Part shown: in pieces, positions 54,394-63,678 of the stretch
How positions within the stretch are numbered: the stretch's first letter is position 1
Layout: each line of letters starts with the position of its first letter
Assembly (NCBI GenBank): GCA_044507525.1
Contig: JBIQJM010000002.1
Span: forward strand, 34,731-98,730
Direction of reading: 5' to 3'
Length of the DNA: 64,000 bases
From: Zeimonas sp044507525
Lineage (GTDB): Bacteria > Pseudomonadota > Gammaproteobacteria > Burkholderiales > Burkholderiaceae_E
The notes under the pieces: generated by a model
Database searches by the model: none
What the model was told of the DNA's origin: nothing
The model's input: only the letters and a program-made list of their open reading frames with translations
Made by a program: the position numbers and the translations under genes

Positions 54394-55707
54394 TCATCCG
54401 GCGCGCTTCACGGACGCCGGCACGTCGCGCCGGGGATGTCCGGTGTACAGCTGGCGCGGACGTCCGATCTTCTGGTCGGGATCGGCGATCATCTCGCCCC
54501 ACTGCGCGATCCAGCCGACCGTGCGCGCGAGCGCGAAGATGCAGGTGAACATCTCGGTGGGGATGCCGAGCGCCCTCTGCACGATGCCCGAGTAGAAGTC
54601 GACGTTCGGATACAGCTTGCGCTGCACGAAGTACTCATCTTCGAGCGCGATCTTCTCGAGCTTCATCGCGAGCGCGAACATCGGGTCGTCGTGCAGGCCG
54701 AGTTCCTCGAGGACCTCGTGGCAGGTCTCGCGCATGAGCTTGGCGCGCGGGTCGTAGTTCTTGTAGACCCGGTGCCCGAAGCCCATCAGCTTCACGCTCG
54801 AGTTCTTGTCCTTGACCTTGTCGATGAACTCGCCGATGCGCTCGACGCCGCCCTGCTGCTGGATTTCGCGCAGCATCACCAGGCAGGCCTCGTTCGCGCC
54901 GCCGTGCGCCGGACCCCACAGCGTGGCGATGCCCGCGGCGATGCAGGCGAAGGGGTTCGCGCCCGACGAGCCGGCGAGGCGCACGGTGGAGGTCGACGCG
55001 TTCTGCTCGTGGTCGGCGTGCAGGATCAGGATGCGGTCGAGCGCGCGCACGAGCACGTCGTTCGGCACGTATTCCTCGCACGGCGTGCCGAACATCATCC
55101 GCATGAAGTTCGCCGAGTACGACAGGCGGTTCTGCGGATACATGAACGGCTGGCCCAGCGAGTACTTGTAGGCCATCGCGACGAGCGTCGGCATCTTGGC
55201 GATCAGCCGGATCGCCGAGATGAAGCGGTGCTCGGGATCGCTGATGTCGAGCGAGTCGTGATAGAAGGCCGACAGCGCGCCGACCATGCCGACCAGCACC
55301 GCCATCGGGTGCGCGTCGCGCCGGAAGCCCTGCAGGAAGCGCGTCATCTGCTCGTGCACCATGTTGTGGTGCGTGACGCGGAAGTCGAAATCGCGCCGCT
55401 GCTCCTCGTCGGGCAGCTCGCCGTTGAGCAGCAGGTAGCAGGTCTGCAGGTAGTCGCAGTGCTCGGCCAGCTGCTCGATCGGGTAGCCGCGGTACAGCAG
55501 CTCCCCCTTGTCGCCGTCGATGTAGGTGATCTTCGATTCGCAGGCTGCCGTCGACATGAAGCCGGGGTCGAAGGTGAAGCGGCCGGAGTGCCCGTACAGC
55601 TTGCGGATGTCGATCACCTGCGGGCCGATCGTTCCCGAGTAGATCGGTAGCTCGACGGGCGCGGTATCGTCGGGAAACGACAACGTGGCCTTGCTCTGCT
55701 CTTTCAT
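54394..55707 (-). CDS. gltA: Citrate synthase GltA
   Basis: The 437-residue enzyme condenses oxaloacetate with acetyl-CoA. Catalytic histidines appear in GPAHGGANEACL and GFGHRVYKNYDPRA, and the aspartate lies in the PNVDFYSGIV segment. The N-terminal 50-residue domain is that of the hexameric proteobacterial type. The ATG at 55707 has AGGAAGAG upstream. It is the last gene of sdhC-sdhD-sdhA-sdhB-sdhE-gltA. Confidence 0.96.
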   Translation of the reverse strand: MKEQSKATLSFPDDTAPVELPIYSGTIGPQVIDIRKLYGHSGRFTFDPGFMSTAACESKITYIDGDKGELLYRGYPIEQLAEHCDYLQTCYLLLNGELPDEEQRRDFDFRVTHHNMVHEQMTRFLQGFRRDAHPMAVLVGMVGALSAFYHDSLDISDPEHRFISAIRLIAKMPTLVAMAYKYSLGQPFMYPQNRLSYSANFMRMMFGTPCEEYVPNDVLVRALDRILILHADHEQNASTSTVRLAGSSGANPFACIAAGIATLWGPAHGGANEACLVMLREIQQQGGVERIGEFIDKVKDKNSSVKLMGFGHRVYKNYDPRAKLMRETCHEVLEELGLHDDPMFALAMKLEKIALEDEYFVQRKLYPNVDFYSGIVQRALGIPTEMFTCIFALARTVGWIAQWGEMIADPDQKIGRPRQLYTGHPRRDVPASVKRAG

Positions 55708-55766
55708 GAGACTCTTCCTCGAATCGTGGGGGGTTGCGCAGGGCGCCGTGCGGGCTTCGTGGAGCC

Positions 55767-56030
55767 TCACGCGTCGCGCAGCATCTCGAGCGCGCGGCGG
55801 GCGGCCGGGGTGTCGGCCTCGCCGCGCGGCTCGCTGCGCCGCAGGATCAGGTCGAGCAGCTCGCCGTCGGGCAGCTCGAGCAGCACGTCGAGCCCCTGCG
55901 CCAGCTCGTCGTCGATCGCGTCGCCATGCCGGGCGAAGAAACGCTCGAGGACGAGGTCGTTCTCAAGGAGTCCACGCCGAGAGCGCCAGCGCAGCCTGCG
56001 TTGCAGCTCGGCGTCGGCGTGTGCGGGCAT
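55767..56030 (-). CDS. sdhE: FAD assembly factor SdhE
   Basis: SdhE promotes covalent flavinylation of SdhA. The 87-residue protein has the RGxxE motif in SRRGLLENDLVLERFF near residue 18 and the family pattern ELPDGELLDLI. It is located 23 bases after sdhB and before gltA, the usual betaproteobacterial order. Confidence 0.93.
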   Translation of the reverse strand: MPAHADAELQRRLRWRSRRGLLENDLVLERFFARHGDAIDDELAQGLDVLLELPDGELLDLILRRSEPRGEADTPAARRALEMLRDA

Positions 56031-56053
56031 GACACTGTTCCCTGCCGCGGCGC

Positions 56054-56812
56054 TCAGACCGAACGCCGGACCAGCAGGTCCTTGATCTTGTTGATCGCGC
56101 GCGTCGGGTTCAGCCCCTTCGGGCAGACGTCGACGCAGTTCATGATCGAGCGGCAGCGGAACAGCCGGTACGGATCGTTCAGGTCGTCCAGCCGGGCCGA
56201 CGTCGCCTCGTCGCGGCTGTCGGCGATGAAGCGGTAGGCCTGCAGCAGCCCGGCCGGGCCGACGAACTTGTCGGGGTTCCACCAGAACGACGGGCACGCG
56301 GTGGAGCAGCAGGCGCACAGGATGCACTCGTACAGGCCGTCGAGTTCCTCGCGCTCCTCGGGCGACTGCAGGCGCTCCTTCTCGGGCGGCGGCGTGTCGT
56401 TGATCAGGTACGGGCGGATCGAGTGGTACTGCTTGAAGAACTGCGTCATGTCGACGATCAGGTCGCGCACGACGGGCAGCCCGGGCAGCGGCCTCAGCAC
56501 GATCGGCTGCTCGAGGTCGCGCAGGTTCGTGATGCACGCGAGGCCGTTCTTGCCGTTGATGTTCATCGCGTCCGAGCCGCAGACGCCTTCCCGGCAGGAG
56601 CGGCGGAACGCGAGCGAGTCGTCGCTGTCCTGCTTGATGCGCATCAGCGCATCCAGCAGCATCTTGTCGCCGGGCTCGAGCGTGACCTCGAGCTCCTGCA
56701 TGTACGGTCGCGCGTCCTTGTCGGGATCGTAGCGATAGATGGAGAACCGCACGACGCGCCTGCTCTGCGCGGCCTGCGCCGTTTTCACCTCGGGTTCGAG
56801 GACTGCGCTCAT
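56054..56812 (-). CDS. sdhB: Succinate dehydrogenase iron-sulfur subunit
   Basis: The 252-residue subunit links SdhA flavin to the quinone site. It shows [2Fe-2S] cysteines in CREGVCGSDAM and NGLAC, then cysteines for [4Fe-4S] and [3Fe-4S] clusters (CILCACCSTACP, CRSIMNCVDVCPKG). The N-terminus has about 20 extra residues. The start is supported by AGGAGAG upstream. Confidence 0.96.
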   Translation of the reverse strand: MSAVLEPEVKTAQAAQSRRVVRFSIYRYDPDKDARPYMQELEVTLEPGDKMLLDALMRIKQDSDDSLAFRRSCREGVCGSDAMNINGKNGLACITNLRDLEQPIVLRPLPGLPVVRDLIVDMTQFFKQYHSIRPYLINDTPPPEKERLQSPEEREELDGLYECILCACCSTACPSFWWNPDKFVGPAGLLQAYRFIADSRDEATSARLDDLNDPYRLFRCRSIMNCVDVCPKGLNPTRAINKIKDLLVRRSV

Positions 56813-56841
56813 TTCTCTCCTGCGCTCGTCGGATGTCGGTT

Positions 56842-58632
56842 TCAGAAGGTACGCGCTTTCGGCTGGAAGCTCTCGACCGTCAGCGGCTGCATGTGCACCG
56901 GCTTGTACTCGAGCCGGTTGCCTTCGGCGTACCACAGCGTGTGCTTGAGCCAGTTGACGTCGTCGCGTTCGGGGTTGTCCTGCAACGCGTGCGCGCCACG
57001 GCTCTCCTTGCGCGCGGCAGCCGACACCGCGGTCGCGCGCGCGACCTCGATCAGGTTGTGCAGCTCGAGCGCCTCGACGCGCGCCGTGTTGAACACGCGC
57101 GACTTGTCGGCGATGTGCAGCGCGTCGACGCGACGCGCGACCTGCTCGATCTGCTGCACGCCCTCCTCCAGCAGCGCCGTGGTGCGGAACACGCCGCAGT
57201 GCGACTGGATCGTGCGCCGGATCTCCGCCGACACCTCCTGCGTGTTCTCGCCGGAGGTCGACGCATCGAGCTTCGCCAGGCGAGCGAGCGCCGCGTCGCC
57301 GGCGTTCTGCGGCAATGGCTTGTGGCTGCGCTCGCGCAGCTTCGACGCGATGATGTGGTTGCCGGCGGCGCGACCGAAGACGACGAGATCGAGCAGCGAG
57401 TTCGTGCCGAGGCGGTTCGCGCCGTGCACGGAGACGCAGGCGCATTCGCCGACCGCGTACAGCCCGCCGACGACCGTCTCGGGATCGCCGTCCTTCGGGA
57501 TCACGACCTGCCCGTGGTAGTTCGCCGGGATGCCCCCCATCTGGTAGTGCGCGGTGGGCACGACCGGGATCGGGTCCTTGATCGGATCGACGTTGGCGAA
57601 CTTGATCGCGATCTCGCGGATCGACGGCAGCCGCTTGATGATCGTGTCGGCGCCGAGGTGATCGAGCTTGAGCAGCACGTGGTCGGCGTCGGGACCGCAG
57701 CCGCGGCCTTCCTTGATCTCCTGGTCCATCGAGCGCGAGACGAAGTCGCGCGGGGCGAGGTCCTTCAGCGTGGGCGCATAGCGCTCCATGAAGCGCTCGC
57801 CGTCCTTGTTGAGCAGGATGCCGCCCTCGCCGCGCACGCCCTCGGTGATGAGCACGCCCGCGCCGGCCACGCCGGTGGGGTGGAACTGCCAGAACTCCAT
57901 GTCCTCGAGCGGGATGCCGGCGCGCGCCGCCATTCCCAGCCCGTCGCCGGTATTGATGAAGGCGTTGGTCGACGCCTGCCAGATGCGGCCCGCGCCGCCG
58001 GTGGCGAACACCGTGACCTTCGACTCGAGGATCATCACGTCGCCCGTTTCCATCTCGAGGGCGACGACCCCGACGCAGTCGCCGTCGGCGTCGCGGATGA
58101 TGTCGAGCGCCATCCATTCGACGAAGAACTGCGTGCGCGCGCGCACGTTGCGCTGGTACAGCGTGTGCAGCATCGCGTGGCCGGTGCGGTCGGCCGCGGC
58201 GCAGGCGCGCTGCACGGGCTTCTCGCCGAAGTTCGCCGTGTGGCCGCCGAAGGGACGCTGGTAGATCGTGCCGTCGGGGTTGCGGTCGAAGGGCATCCCG
58301 AAGTGCTCGAGTTCGTAGACGACCTTCGGCGCCTCGCGGCACATGAACTCGATCGCGTCCTGGTCGCCGAGGTAGTCGGAGCCCTTGACGGTGTCGAACA
58401 TGTGCCAGAACCAGTTGTCCTCGCTCATGTTGCCGAGCGACGCGCCGATGCCGCCCTGCGCGGCCACCGTGTGCGAACGCGTCGGGAACACCTTCGACAG
58501 CACGGCGACGTCGTAGCCGGCCTCGGCGAGTTGCACGGAGCAGCGCATTCCGGCGCCACCCGCGCCGATGATCACCGCGTCGAACTTGCGCCGCGGCAGG
58601 CTGTTCGACAGGTGGTTCAGTACGTCGGCCAT
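56842..58632 (-). CDS. sdhA: Succinate dehydrogenase flavoprotein subunit
   Basis: The 596-residue subunit oxidises succinate to fumarate. The FAD fold is AVIIGAGGAGMRCS, the covalent FAD histidine is in TRSHTVAAQGG, and the active-site segment is HPTGVAGAGVLITEGVRGEGG. It is separated from sdhD by one base. Confidence 0.97.
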   Translation of the reverse strand: MADVLNHLSNSLPRRKFDAVIIGAGGAGMRCSVQLAEAGYDVAVLSKVFPTRSHTVAAQGGIGASLGNMSEDNWFWHMFDTVKGSDYLGDQDAIEFMCREAPKVVYELEHFGMPFDRNPDGTIYQRPFGGHTANFGEKPVQRACAAADRTGHAMLHTLYQRNVRARTQFFVEWMALDIIRDADGDCVGVVALEMETGDVMILESKVTVFATGGAGRIWQASTNAFINTGDGLGMAARAGIPLEDMEFWQFHPTGVAGAGVLITEGVRGEGGILLNKDGERFMERYAPTLKDLAPRDFVSRSMDQEIKEGRGCGPDADHVLLKLDHLGADTIIKRLPSIREIAIKFANVDPIKDPIPVVPTAHYQMGGIPANYHGQVVIPKDGDPETVVGGLYAVGECACVSVHGANRLGTNSLLDLVVFGRAAGNHIIASKLRERSHKPLPQNAGDAALARLAKLDASTSGENTQEVSAEIRRTIQSHCGVFRTTALLEEGVQQIEQVARRVDALHIADKSRVFNTARVEALELHNLIEVARATAVSAAARKESRGAHALQDNPERDDVNWLKHTLWYAEGNRLEYKPVHMQPLTVESFQPKARTF

Positions 58633-58633
58633 C

Positions 58634-58984
58634 TCAAACGCTCCACAAGGTAAGCAGCGCCCAGCCGGCGTAACCGAGCAGCACGACGATGGTGAGGACC
58701 TGCAGCGCCAGCCGCAGCGCCACCGGCTTGACGTAGTCCATGTAGATGTCGCGCACGCCGACCCACGCGTGCCAGATCAGCGCCAGCACGGCGACGAAGG
58801 TGAAGACCTTCATCCAGCCGGCGGCGAAGATGCCGGCCCAGTTTCCGTAGTTCAGTTCGGGCAGCGCGAACAGCCAGCCGAGCAGCACGAAGGTGTAGGC
58901 AACGAGCACGAGCGCGGTGAAGCGCTGCGCGAGCCAGTCGCGCTGCCCGTAATGGGCGCCGACGACGATGCGGGAGGTGGTCAT
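58634..58984 (-). CDS. sdhD: Succinate dehydrogenase membrane anchor SdhD
   Basis: The 116-residue membrane anchor has three hydrophobic helices and the SdhD signature WHAWVGVRDIYMDYV, with a haem-ligand histidine. It is placed between sdhC and sdhA. The length is normal. Confidence 0.93.
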   Translation of the reverse strand: MTTSRIVVGAHYGQRDWLAQRFTALVLVAYTFVLLGWLFALPELNYGNWAGIFAAGWMKVFTFVAVLALIWHAWVGVRDIYMDYVKPVALRLALQVLTIVVLLGYAGWALLTLWSV

Positions 58985-59025
58985 GGACGGATTCCGGGAA
59001 ACTCGAGAGACGTCTGCTGCCGGGG

Positions 59026-59457
59026 TCAGAACAGGCCGAAGACCTTCGCGGCGAGGATCACCGTGAGCCCCAGGCTGAGGGCGAGCACGGTCGCCGCCGA
59101 CCTGCGGCCGGAGGCCTTGTCGAGGCCGATGTCGAGGTCCATCAGCAGGTGGCGCAGTCCGGCGAACAGGTGGTGCAGGTACGCCCAGATGAGCCCGACG
59201 AGCACCAGCCGCACGAAGGGGTTCGAGACGAATTCGCGGTAGCGTTCGAAGCTGATCTCGGAGACCACGCTCTGCTGGAACAGGTACAGCACGAGCGGCA
59301 GGCCGACGAGGAACATCGCGGCACCGCTGATCCGGTGCAGGATCGACACCAGCCCCGCCAGCGGCAATCGGTAGCGGACGATCTGCGAGATGTGGATATT
59401 GCGGAATACCGGCCGCGTTGCCGGATTGCCTGTAGTCTTGTCCACCGCGCTCGCCAT
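59026..59457 (-). CDS. sdhC: Succinate dehydrogenase cytochrome b556 subunit SdhC
   Basis: The 143-residue subunit binds haem and quinone with SdhD. The signatures SILHRISGAAMF and GLRHLLMDLDIGL are typical, with three transmembrane helices. It is the first gene of the sdh-gltA operon. The ATG at 59457 has GAGGAC 3-8 bases before it. The 98 bases to the gntR stop hold the promoter region. Confidence 0.94.
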   Translation of the reverse strand: MASAVDKTTGNPATRPVFRNIHISQIVRYRLPLAGLVSILHRISGAAMFLVGLPLVLYLFQQSVVSEISFERYREFVSNPFVRLVLVGLIWAYLHHLFAGLRHLLMDLDIGLDKASGRRSAATVLALSLGLTVILAAKVFGLF

Positions 59458-59555
59458 GTCGTCCTCGTCGATCGCAAACCTTCGTATTCTGACCGATGTT
59501 GGCGCATTGCACCAAACGCACCTGCATCGGATGCGTCGTCGCGCCGCCGTTTCGG

Positions 59556-60392
59556 TCAGCTCAGGCGGTTGAAATAGTGATGATGCTCGGTGACGCAGTA
59601 GCCGCGTCGCAGCTCCACCGGTTGCTCGCCGTAGGTCCACGACACGCGCTCGACGAGCAGCAGCGGCGCGCCTTCCGTCACGTGCAGCGCGCGCGCGTGC
59701 GCACGGTCGGCGGCCACCGCCTTCAGTCGCTCGGCGGCGCCGATCATGCGCACGCCGAACTCGGTCTCGAACAGCGCATACAGCGGGCCGTGCCACGCGT
59801 CGAGGCGCTCGACGCTCAGGCCGCGGAAGCGCGCCCCCGGCAGCCAGATCTCGTCGAGCACGACCGGCTGCGTCTCGGTCTCGAGCAGGCGGCGGATCAG
59901 CACGACCGCTTCGCCGGGGCGCAGGCCGAGCGCGCGCGCGACCTCGACCGGCGCGCGCAGCCGGCGGCACTCGAGCACGCGGCTCGACATCACCAGCCCG
60001 GGCCCCGATTCGCCGCGCGCCTCGCCGCCGGCCTGCGGCTCCGACGGCGCGTCGGCCGCGCCGAAGGCCGCCTCGTCGGGACGAAGACGCAGGAAACGGA
60101 ACTGCGTGCGCACTTCGCGGTGCGACGCGACGAAGGTGCCGCGGCCCTGGCGGCGCACGAGCAGGTGTTCGGCGGCGAGTTCGTCGATCGCCTTGCGCAC
60201 CGTGCCCTGGCTCACGCGATAGCGCGCCGCGAGCTCGGTCTCGCTGGGGATCGCCTCGCCCGGTTTCCACTCGCCCGACTGCAGGCCGCGCAGCAGCAGC
60301 GCCCGGATCTGCCGGTACAGGGGCGCGAAGGTGGGGGCGTCGTCGACGCCCGCCTCGGCCGCACCGGCGCCGCTCCGCAGACTCTCGTTCAT
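59556..60392 (-). CDS. GntR/HutC family regulator next to sdh and mdh
   Basis: The 278-residue protein has an N-terminal GntR winged-helix domain (about 25-95, ETELAARYRVSQGTVRKAIDELA) and a C-terminal UTRA ligand domain (to about 270). The position upstream of the sdh operon and divergent from mdh suggests a regulator of TCA-cycle genes that answers an organic acid. The ligand is unknown. The palindrome at 60440-60449 is its likely operator. Confidence 0.88.
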   Translation of the reverse strand: MNESLRSGAGAAEAGVDDAPTFAPLYRQIRALLLRGLQSGEWKPGEAIPSETELAARYRVSQGTVRKAIDELAAEHLLVRRQGRGTFVASHREVRTQFRFLRLRPDEAAFGAADAPSEPQAGGEARGESGPGLVMSSRVLECRRLRAPVEVARALGLRPGEAVVLIRRLLETETQPVVLDEIWLPGARFRGLSVERLDAWHGPLYALFETEFGVRMIGAAERLKAVAADRAHARALHVTEGAPLLLVERVSWTYGEQPVELRRGYCVTEHHHYFNRLS

Positions 60393-60439
60393 CGGCGAAT
60401 TGAAGCACGAAAAGCGGCGCGGCGTCCATTGTGTTATCT

Positions 60440-60449
60440 CTTATATAAG
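60440..60449. promoter_or_regulatory. Palindromic candidate GntR operator
   Basis: CTTATATAAG is a perfect 10-base palindrome in the AT-rich centre of the 141-base gntR-mdh gap. Dyad sequences of this kind are typical GntR half-site pairs. It lies 12 bases upstream of the candidate mdh -35 and 48 bases upstream of the gntR start codon. I see no second perfect copy before sdhC. Confidence 0.55.
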
Positions 60450-60461
60450 ATAGCGAGCTGG

Positions 60462-60491
60462 TTGACACGCCCGACCCCGGCGGAATAGACT
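60462..60491 (+). promoter_or_regulatory. Candidate mdh promoter
   Basis: A perfect TTGACA -35 (60462-60467) is followed after 18 bases by TAGACT (60486-60491). The leader to the mdh ATG at 60534 would be about 35 bases. This is one of the best consensus -35 boxes in the window. Confidence 0.6.
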
Positions 60492-60533
60492 CGACGCCGC
60501 TTTCGACCATCCCCCGCATCGAGGCCCCTCCCC

Positions 60534-61520
60534 ATGTCCAAACCCGCCAAGCGCGTCGCCGTCACCGGCGCCGCGGGCCAGATCGGCTACAGCCTGCTGT
60601 TCCGGATCGCCAACGGCGACCTGCTCGGCAAGGACCAGCCGGTCATCCTGCAGTTGCTCGACATCACGCCCGCGCTCGCGGCGGTGCGCGGCGTCGTCAT
60701 GGAACTCGAAGACTGCGCCTTCCCGCTGCTCGCCGGCGTCGTCGTCACCGACGACCCGAAGGTCGCGTTCCGCGACGCCGACTACGCCCTGCTCGTCGGC
60801 GCCCGGCCGCGCACGAAGGGCATGGAGCGCAAGGACCTGCTCGAGGCCAACGGCGCGATCTTCACCGTGCAGGGCCGCGCGCTCGACGAAGTCGCCAGCC
60901 GCGACTGCCGCATCCTCGTCGTCGGCAACCCGGCGAACACCAACGCGTACATCGCGATGAAATCGGCGCCGAACCTGCCGAAGAAGAACTTCAGCGCGAT
61001 GCTGCGGCTGGACCACAACCGCGCGCTGTCGCAGCTGGCCGCGCGCATGGGCAAGCCGGTCGAGCGCATCCAGAAGCTCGTCGTCTGGGGCAACCACAGC
61101 CCGACGATGTACCCCGACTACCGCTTCGCCACGGTGGACGGCCAGTCGGTACGCGAGCTGGTCGGCGACGAAACCTGGAACCGCGACGTCTTCATCCCCA
61201 CCGTCGGCAAACGCGGCGCGGCGATCATCGAGGCGCGCGGGCTGTCGTCGGCCGCTTCGGCAGCCAACGCCGCGCTCGACCACATGCGCGACTGGGCGCT
61301 GGGCGCCGGCGAGCGCTGGGTGACGATGGGCATTCCGTCGGACGGCGCCTACGGCATCCCCGAAGGAATCATCTACGGCTTCCCCGTGCTGTGCCGCGGC
61401 AACGGCGAATACGAACTCGTGCGCGACCTGCCGATCGACGAGTTCAGCCGCTCGAAGATGGACCACACGCTGAACGAGCTGCTCGAAGAGCGCGACGGCA
61501 TCGCGCACCTGCTCGGCTGA
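60534..61520 (+). CDS. mdh: Malate dehydrogenase
   Basis: The 328-residue NAD-linked enzyme oxidises malate to oxaloacetate. The Rossmann motif is TGAAGQIGYSLLF and the catalytic histidine is in VVWGNHSPTMYPD. The sequence is of the cytosolic-like type common in betaproteobacteria. It starts a run mdh-prpB-prpC-prpD and is divergent from the GntR gene. Confidence 0.96.
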   Translation: MSKPAKRVAVTGAAGQIGYSLLFRIANGDLLGKDQPVILQLLDITPALAAVRGVVMELEDCAFPLLAGVVVTDDPKVAFRDADYALLVGARPRTKGMERKDLLEANGAIFTVQGRALDEVASRDCRILVVGNPANTNAYIAMKSAPNLPKKNFSAMLRLDHNRALSQLAARMGKPVERIQKLVVWGNHSPTMYPDYRFATVDGQSVRELVGDETWNRDVFIPTVGKRGAAIIEARGLSSAASAANAALDHMRDWALGAGERWVTMGIPSDGAYGIPEGIIYGFPVLCRGNGEYELVRDLPIDEFSRSKMDHTLNELLEERDGIAHLLG

Positions 61521-61526
61521 GCGTCG

Positions 61527-61568
61527 TCAGGTGAGTACGATCAGGTGAGTGCGCTCAGGTGAGTAAGA
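61527..61568 (+). repeat. Three 14-bp tandem repeats carrying Shine-Dalgarno sequences
   Basis: Three end-to-end 14-bp units, 61527-61540, 61541-61554 and 61555-61568, each begin TCAGGTGAGT and differ only in the last four bases. The third contains AGGTGAG 7 bases before the prpB ATG at 61571. Each copy has a ribosome-binding-like sequence and a GTG. The unit length is not a multiple of three. Confidence 0.85.
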
Positions 61569-61570
61569 TC

Positions 61571-62449
61571 ATGTCCAGCGCCGGAAAGCGCTTTCGCGAA
61601 GCGCTCGCTGCCGAGCAGCCGTTGCAGGTGGTCGGGACGATCAACGCGAACCACGCGCTGCTCGCCCAGCAGGCGGGCTTTCGCGCGATCTACGTCTCGG
61701 GCGGCGGCGTGGCCGCCGGCTCGCTCGGCGTTCCCGATCTCGGCATCAGCGGCCTGGAAGACGTGCTGATCGACGTACGGCGCATCACCGACGTCTGCAC
61801 GGCCCCGCTGCTGGTGGACGTCGACACCGGTTTCGGCGCCTCGGCGTTCAACGTCGCGCGCACCACCCGCTCGATGATCAAGGCCGGCGCCGCGGCGATG
61901 CATATCGAGGACCAGGTCGGCGCCAAGCGCTGCGGGCATCGCCCGGGCAAGGAGATCGTCTCGCAGCAGGAGATGGTCGACCGCATCCGCGCGGCGGCCG
62001 ATGCGCGCACCGATCCCGACTTCTTCCTGATGGCGCGCACCGACGCGCTGGCCGTCGAAGGGCTCGATCGCGCGATCGAGCGCGCGATCGCCTGTGTGGA
62101 GGCCGGCGCCGACGGCATCTTCCCCGAGGCGATGACCGAGCTTTCGATGTATCGGCGCTTCGCCGACGCGGTGAAGGTGCCGGTGCTGGCGAACATCACC
62201 GAGTTCGGCCAGACGCCGCTGTTCACGGTGGACGAGCTGCGCGGCGCCGGCGTCTCGATGGTGCTGTACCCGCTGTCGGCCTTCCGCGCGATGAACAAGG
62301 CCGCGCAGCAGGTCTACGAGACGCTGCGTCGCGACGGCACGCAGAAGGCGGTGCTCGATCGCATGCAGACGCGCCAGGAGCTGTACGACTCGATCGGCTA
62401 CTGGGACTACGAACGCAAGCTCGACGAGCTGTTCTCGCGCTCGAAGTGA
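61571..62449 (+). CDS. prpB: 2-methylisocitrate lyase PrpB
   Basis: PrpB splits 2-methylisocitrate into pyruvate and succinate in the methylcitrate cycle. The 292-residue protein has the active-site motif KRCGHRPGK and the metal-site DVDTGFG. ATG 61571 with AGGTGAG in the third repeat is the preferred start; a GTG at 61559, inside that repeat, is in frame and would add four residues. Confidence 0.95.
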   Translation: MSSAGKRFREALAAEQPLQVVGTINANHALLAQQAGFRAIYVSGGGVAAGSLGVPDLGISGLEDVLIDVRRITDVCTAPLLVDVDTGFGASAFNVARTTRSMIKAGAAAMHIEDQVGAKRCGHRPGKEIVSQQEMVDRIRAAADARTDPDFFLMARTDALAVEGLDRAIERAIACVEAGADGIFPEAMTELSMYRRFADAVKVPVLANITEFGQTPLFTVDELRGAGVSMVLYPLSAFRAMNKAAQQVYETLRRDGTQKAVLDRMQTRQELYDSIGYWDYERKLDELFSRSK

Positions 62450-62489
62450 CGGGCGCGCGCCGACGAACCACGAACCACGGAACGCCGCG

Positions 62490-63650
62490 ATGACCGAGAA
62501 CACCGGGGCCGCCGCCGGCCCGAAGCCGAAGAAATCCGTCGCCCTGTCGGGCGTCGTCGCCGGGAACACCGCGCTGTGCTCGGTGGGCCGCACCGGCAAC
62601 GACCTGCACTACCGTGGCTACGACATCCTCGACATGGCCGCTGCCGCCGAGTTCGAGGAGATCGCCTACCTGCTCGTGCACGGCCGGCTGCCGAAACGCG
62701 CCGAGCTGATCGCCTACAAGACGAAGCTGCGCGCGCTGCGCGGCCTGCCCGCGGCGGTGCGCCAGGCGCTCGAGGCGCTGCCCGCCTCGGCGCACCCGAT
62801 GGACGTGCTGCGCACCGGCGTGTCGGCGCTCGGCTGCGCGCTGCCGGAGAAGGACGATCACAACGTCGCCGGCGCGCGCGACATCGCGGACCGGCTGCTC
62901 GCGTCGCTCGGATCGATGCTGCTGTACTGGTATCACTACGCGACGAACGGCCGGCGCATCGAGGTGCAGACCGACGACGACTCGATCGGCGGGCACTTCC
63001 TGCACCTGCTGCACGGCCGCGAGCCGTCGGCCGCGTGGGTACGCGCGATGCACACGTCGCTGAACCTGTACGCCGAGCACGAGTTCAACGCGTCCACCTT
63101 CACCGCGCGCGTCGTCGCGGGCACCGGCTCCGACCTCTACTCGTCGATCACCGCCGCGATCGGCGCACTGCGCGGGCCGAAGCACGGCGGCGCCAACGAG
63201 GTCGCCTTCGAGATCCAGAGCCGCTACGCCGGCCCGGACGAGGCGGAGGCCGACATCCGGCAGCGCGTGGCGAACCGCGAGGTCGTCATCGGCTTCGGCC
63301 ACCCGGTGTACACGGTCTCCGATCCGCGCAACCAGGTGATCAAGGAAGTCGCGCACACGCTGTCCAGGCAGGCAGGCGACACGCGGCTCTTCGACATCGC
63401 GGCACGCCTCGAATCGGTGATGTGGGACATCAAGAAGATGTTCCCCAACCTCGACTGGTTCAGCGCCGTCAGCTACCACCTGATGGGGGTGCCGACGGCG
63501 ATGTTCACGCCGCTGTTCGTGATCTCGCGCACCTCCGGATGGGCTGCGCACGTGATCGAGCAGCGCCTCGACGGCAAGATCATCCGGCCGAGCGCGAACT
63601 ACACGGGTCCCGAAGACCGGGAATACGTCCCGCTCGCGCAGCGCGGCTGA
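62490..63650 (+). CDS. prpC: 2-methylcitrate synthase PrpC
   Basis: PrpC condenses propionyl-CoA with oxaloacetate. The 386-residue citrate-synthase-fold protein begins in the PrpC way (GVVAGNTALCSVGRTGNDLHYRGYD), without the extra N-terminal domain of GltA. It has the catalytic segments GPKHGGANEVAFE and GFGHPVYTVSDPR. It is located 40 bases after prpB. Confidence 0.95.
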   Translation: MTENTGAAAGPKPKKSVALSGVVAGNTALCSVGRTGNDLHYRGYDILDMAAAAEFEEIAYLLVHGRLPKRAELIAYKTKLRALRGLPAAVRQALEALPASAHPMDVLRTGVSALGCALPEKDDHNVAGARDIADRLLASLGSMLLYWYHYATNGRRIEVQTDDDSIGGHFLHLLHGREPSAAWVRAMHTSLNLYAEHEFNASTFTARVVAGTGSDLYSSITAAIGALRGPKHGGANEVAFEIQSRYAGPDEAEADIRQRVANREVVIGFGHPVYTVSDPRNQVIKEVAHTLSRQAGDTRLFDIAARLESVMWDIKKMFPNLDWFSAVSYHLMGVPTAMFTPLFVISRTSGWAAHVIEQRLDGKIIRPSANYTGPEDREYVPLAQRG

Positions 63651-63678
63651 ATCGCCTCTTCAAGGAAAGCAACGAAAC

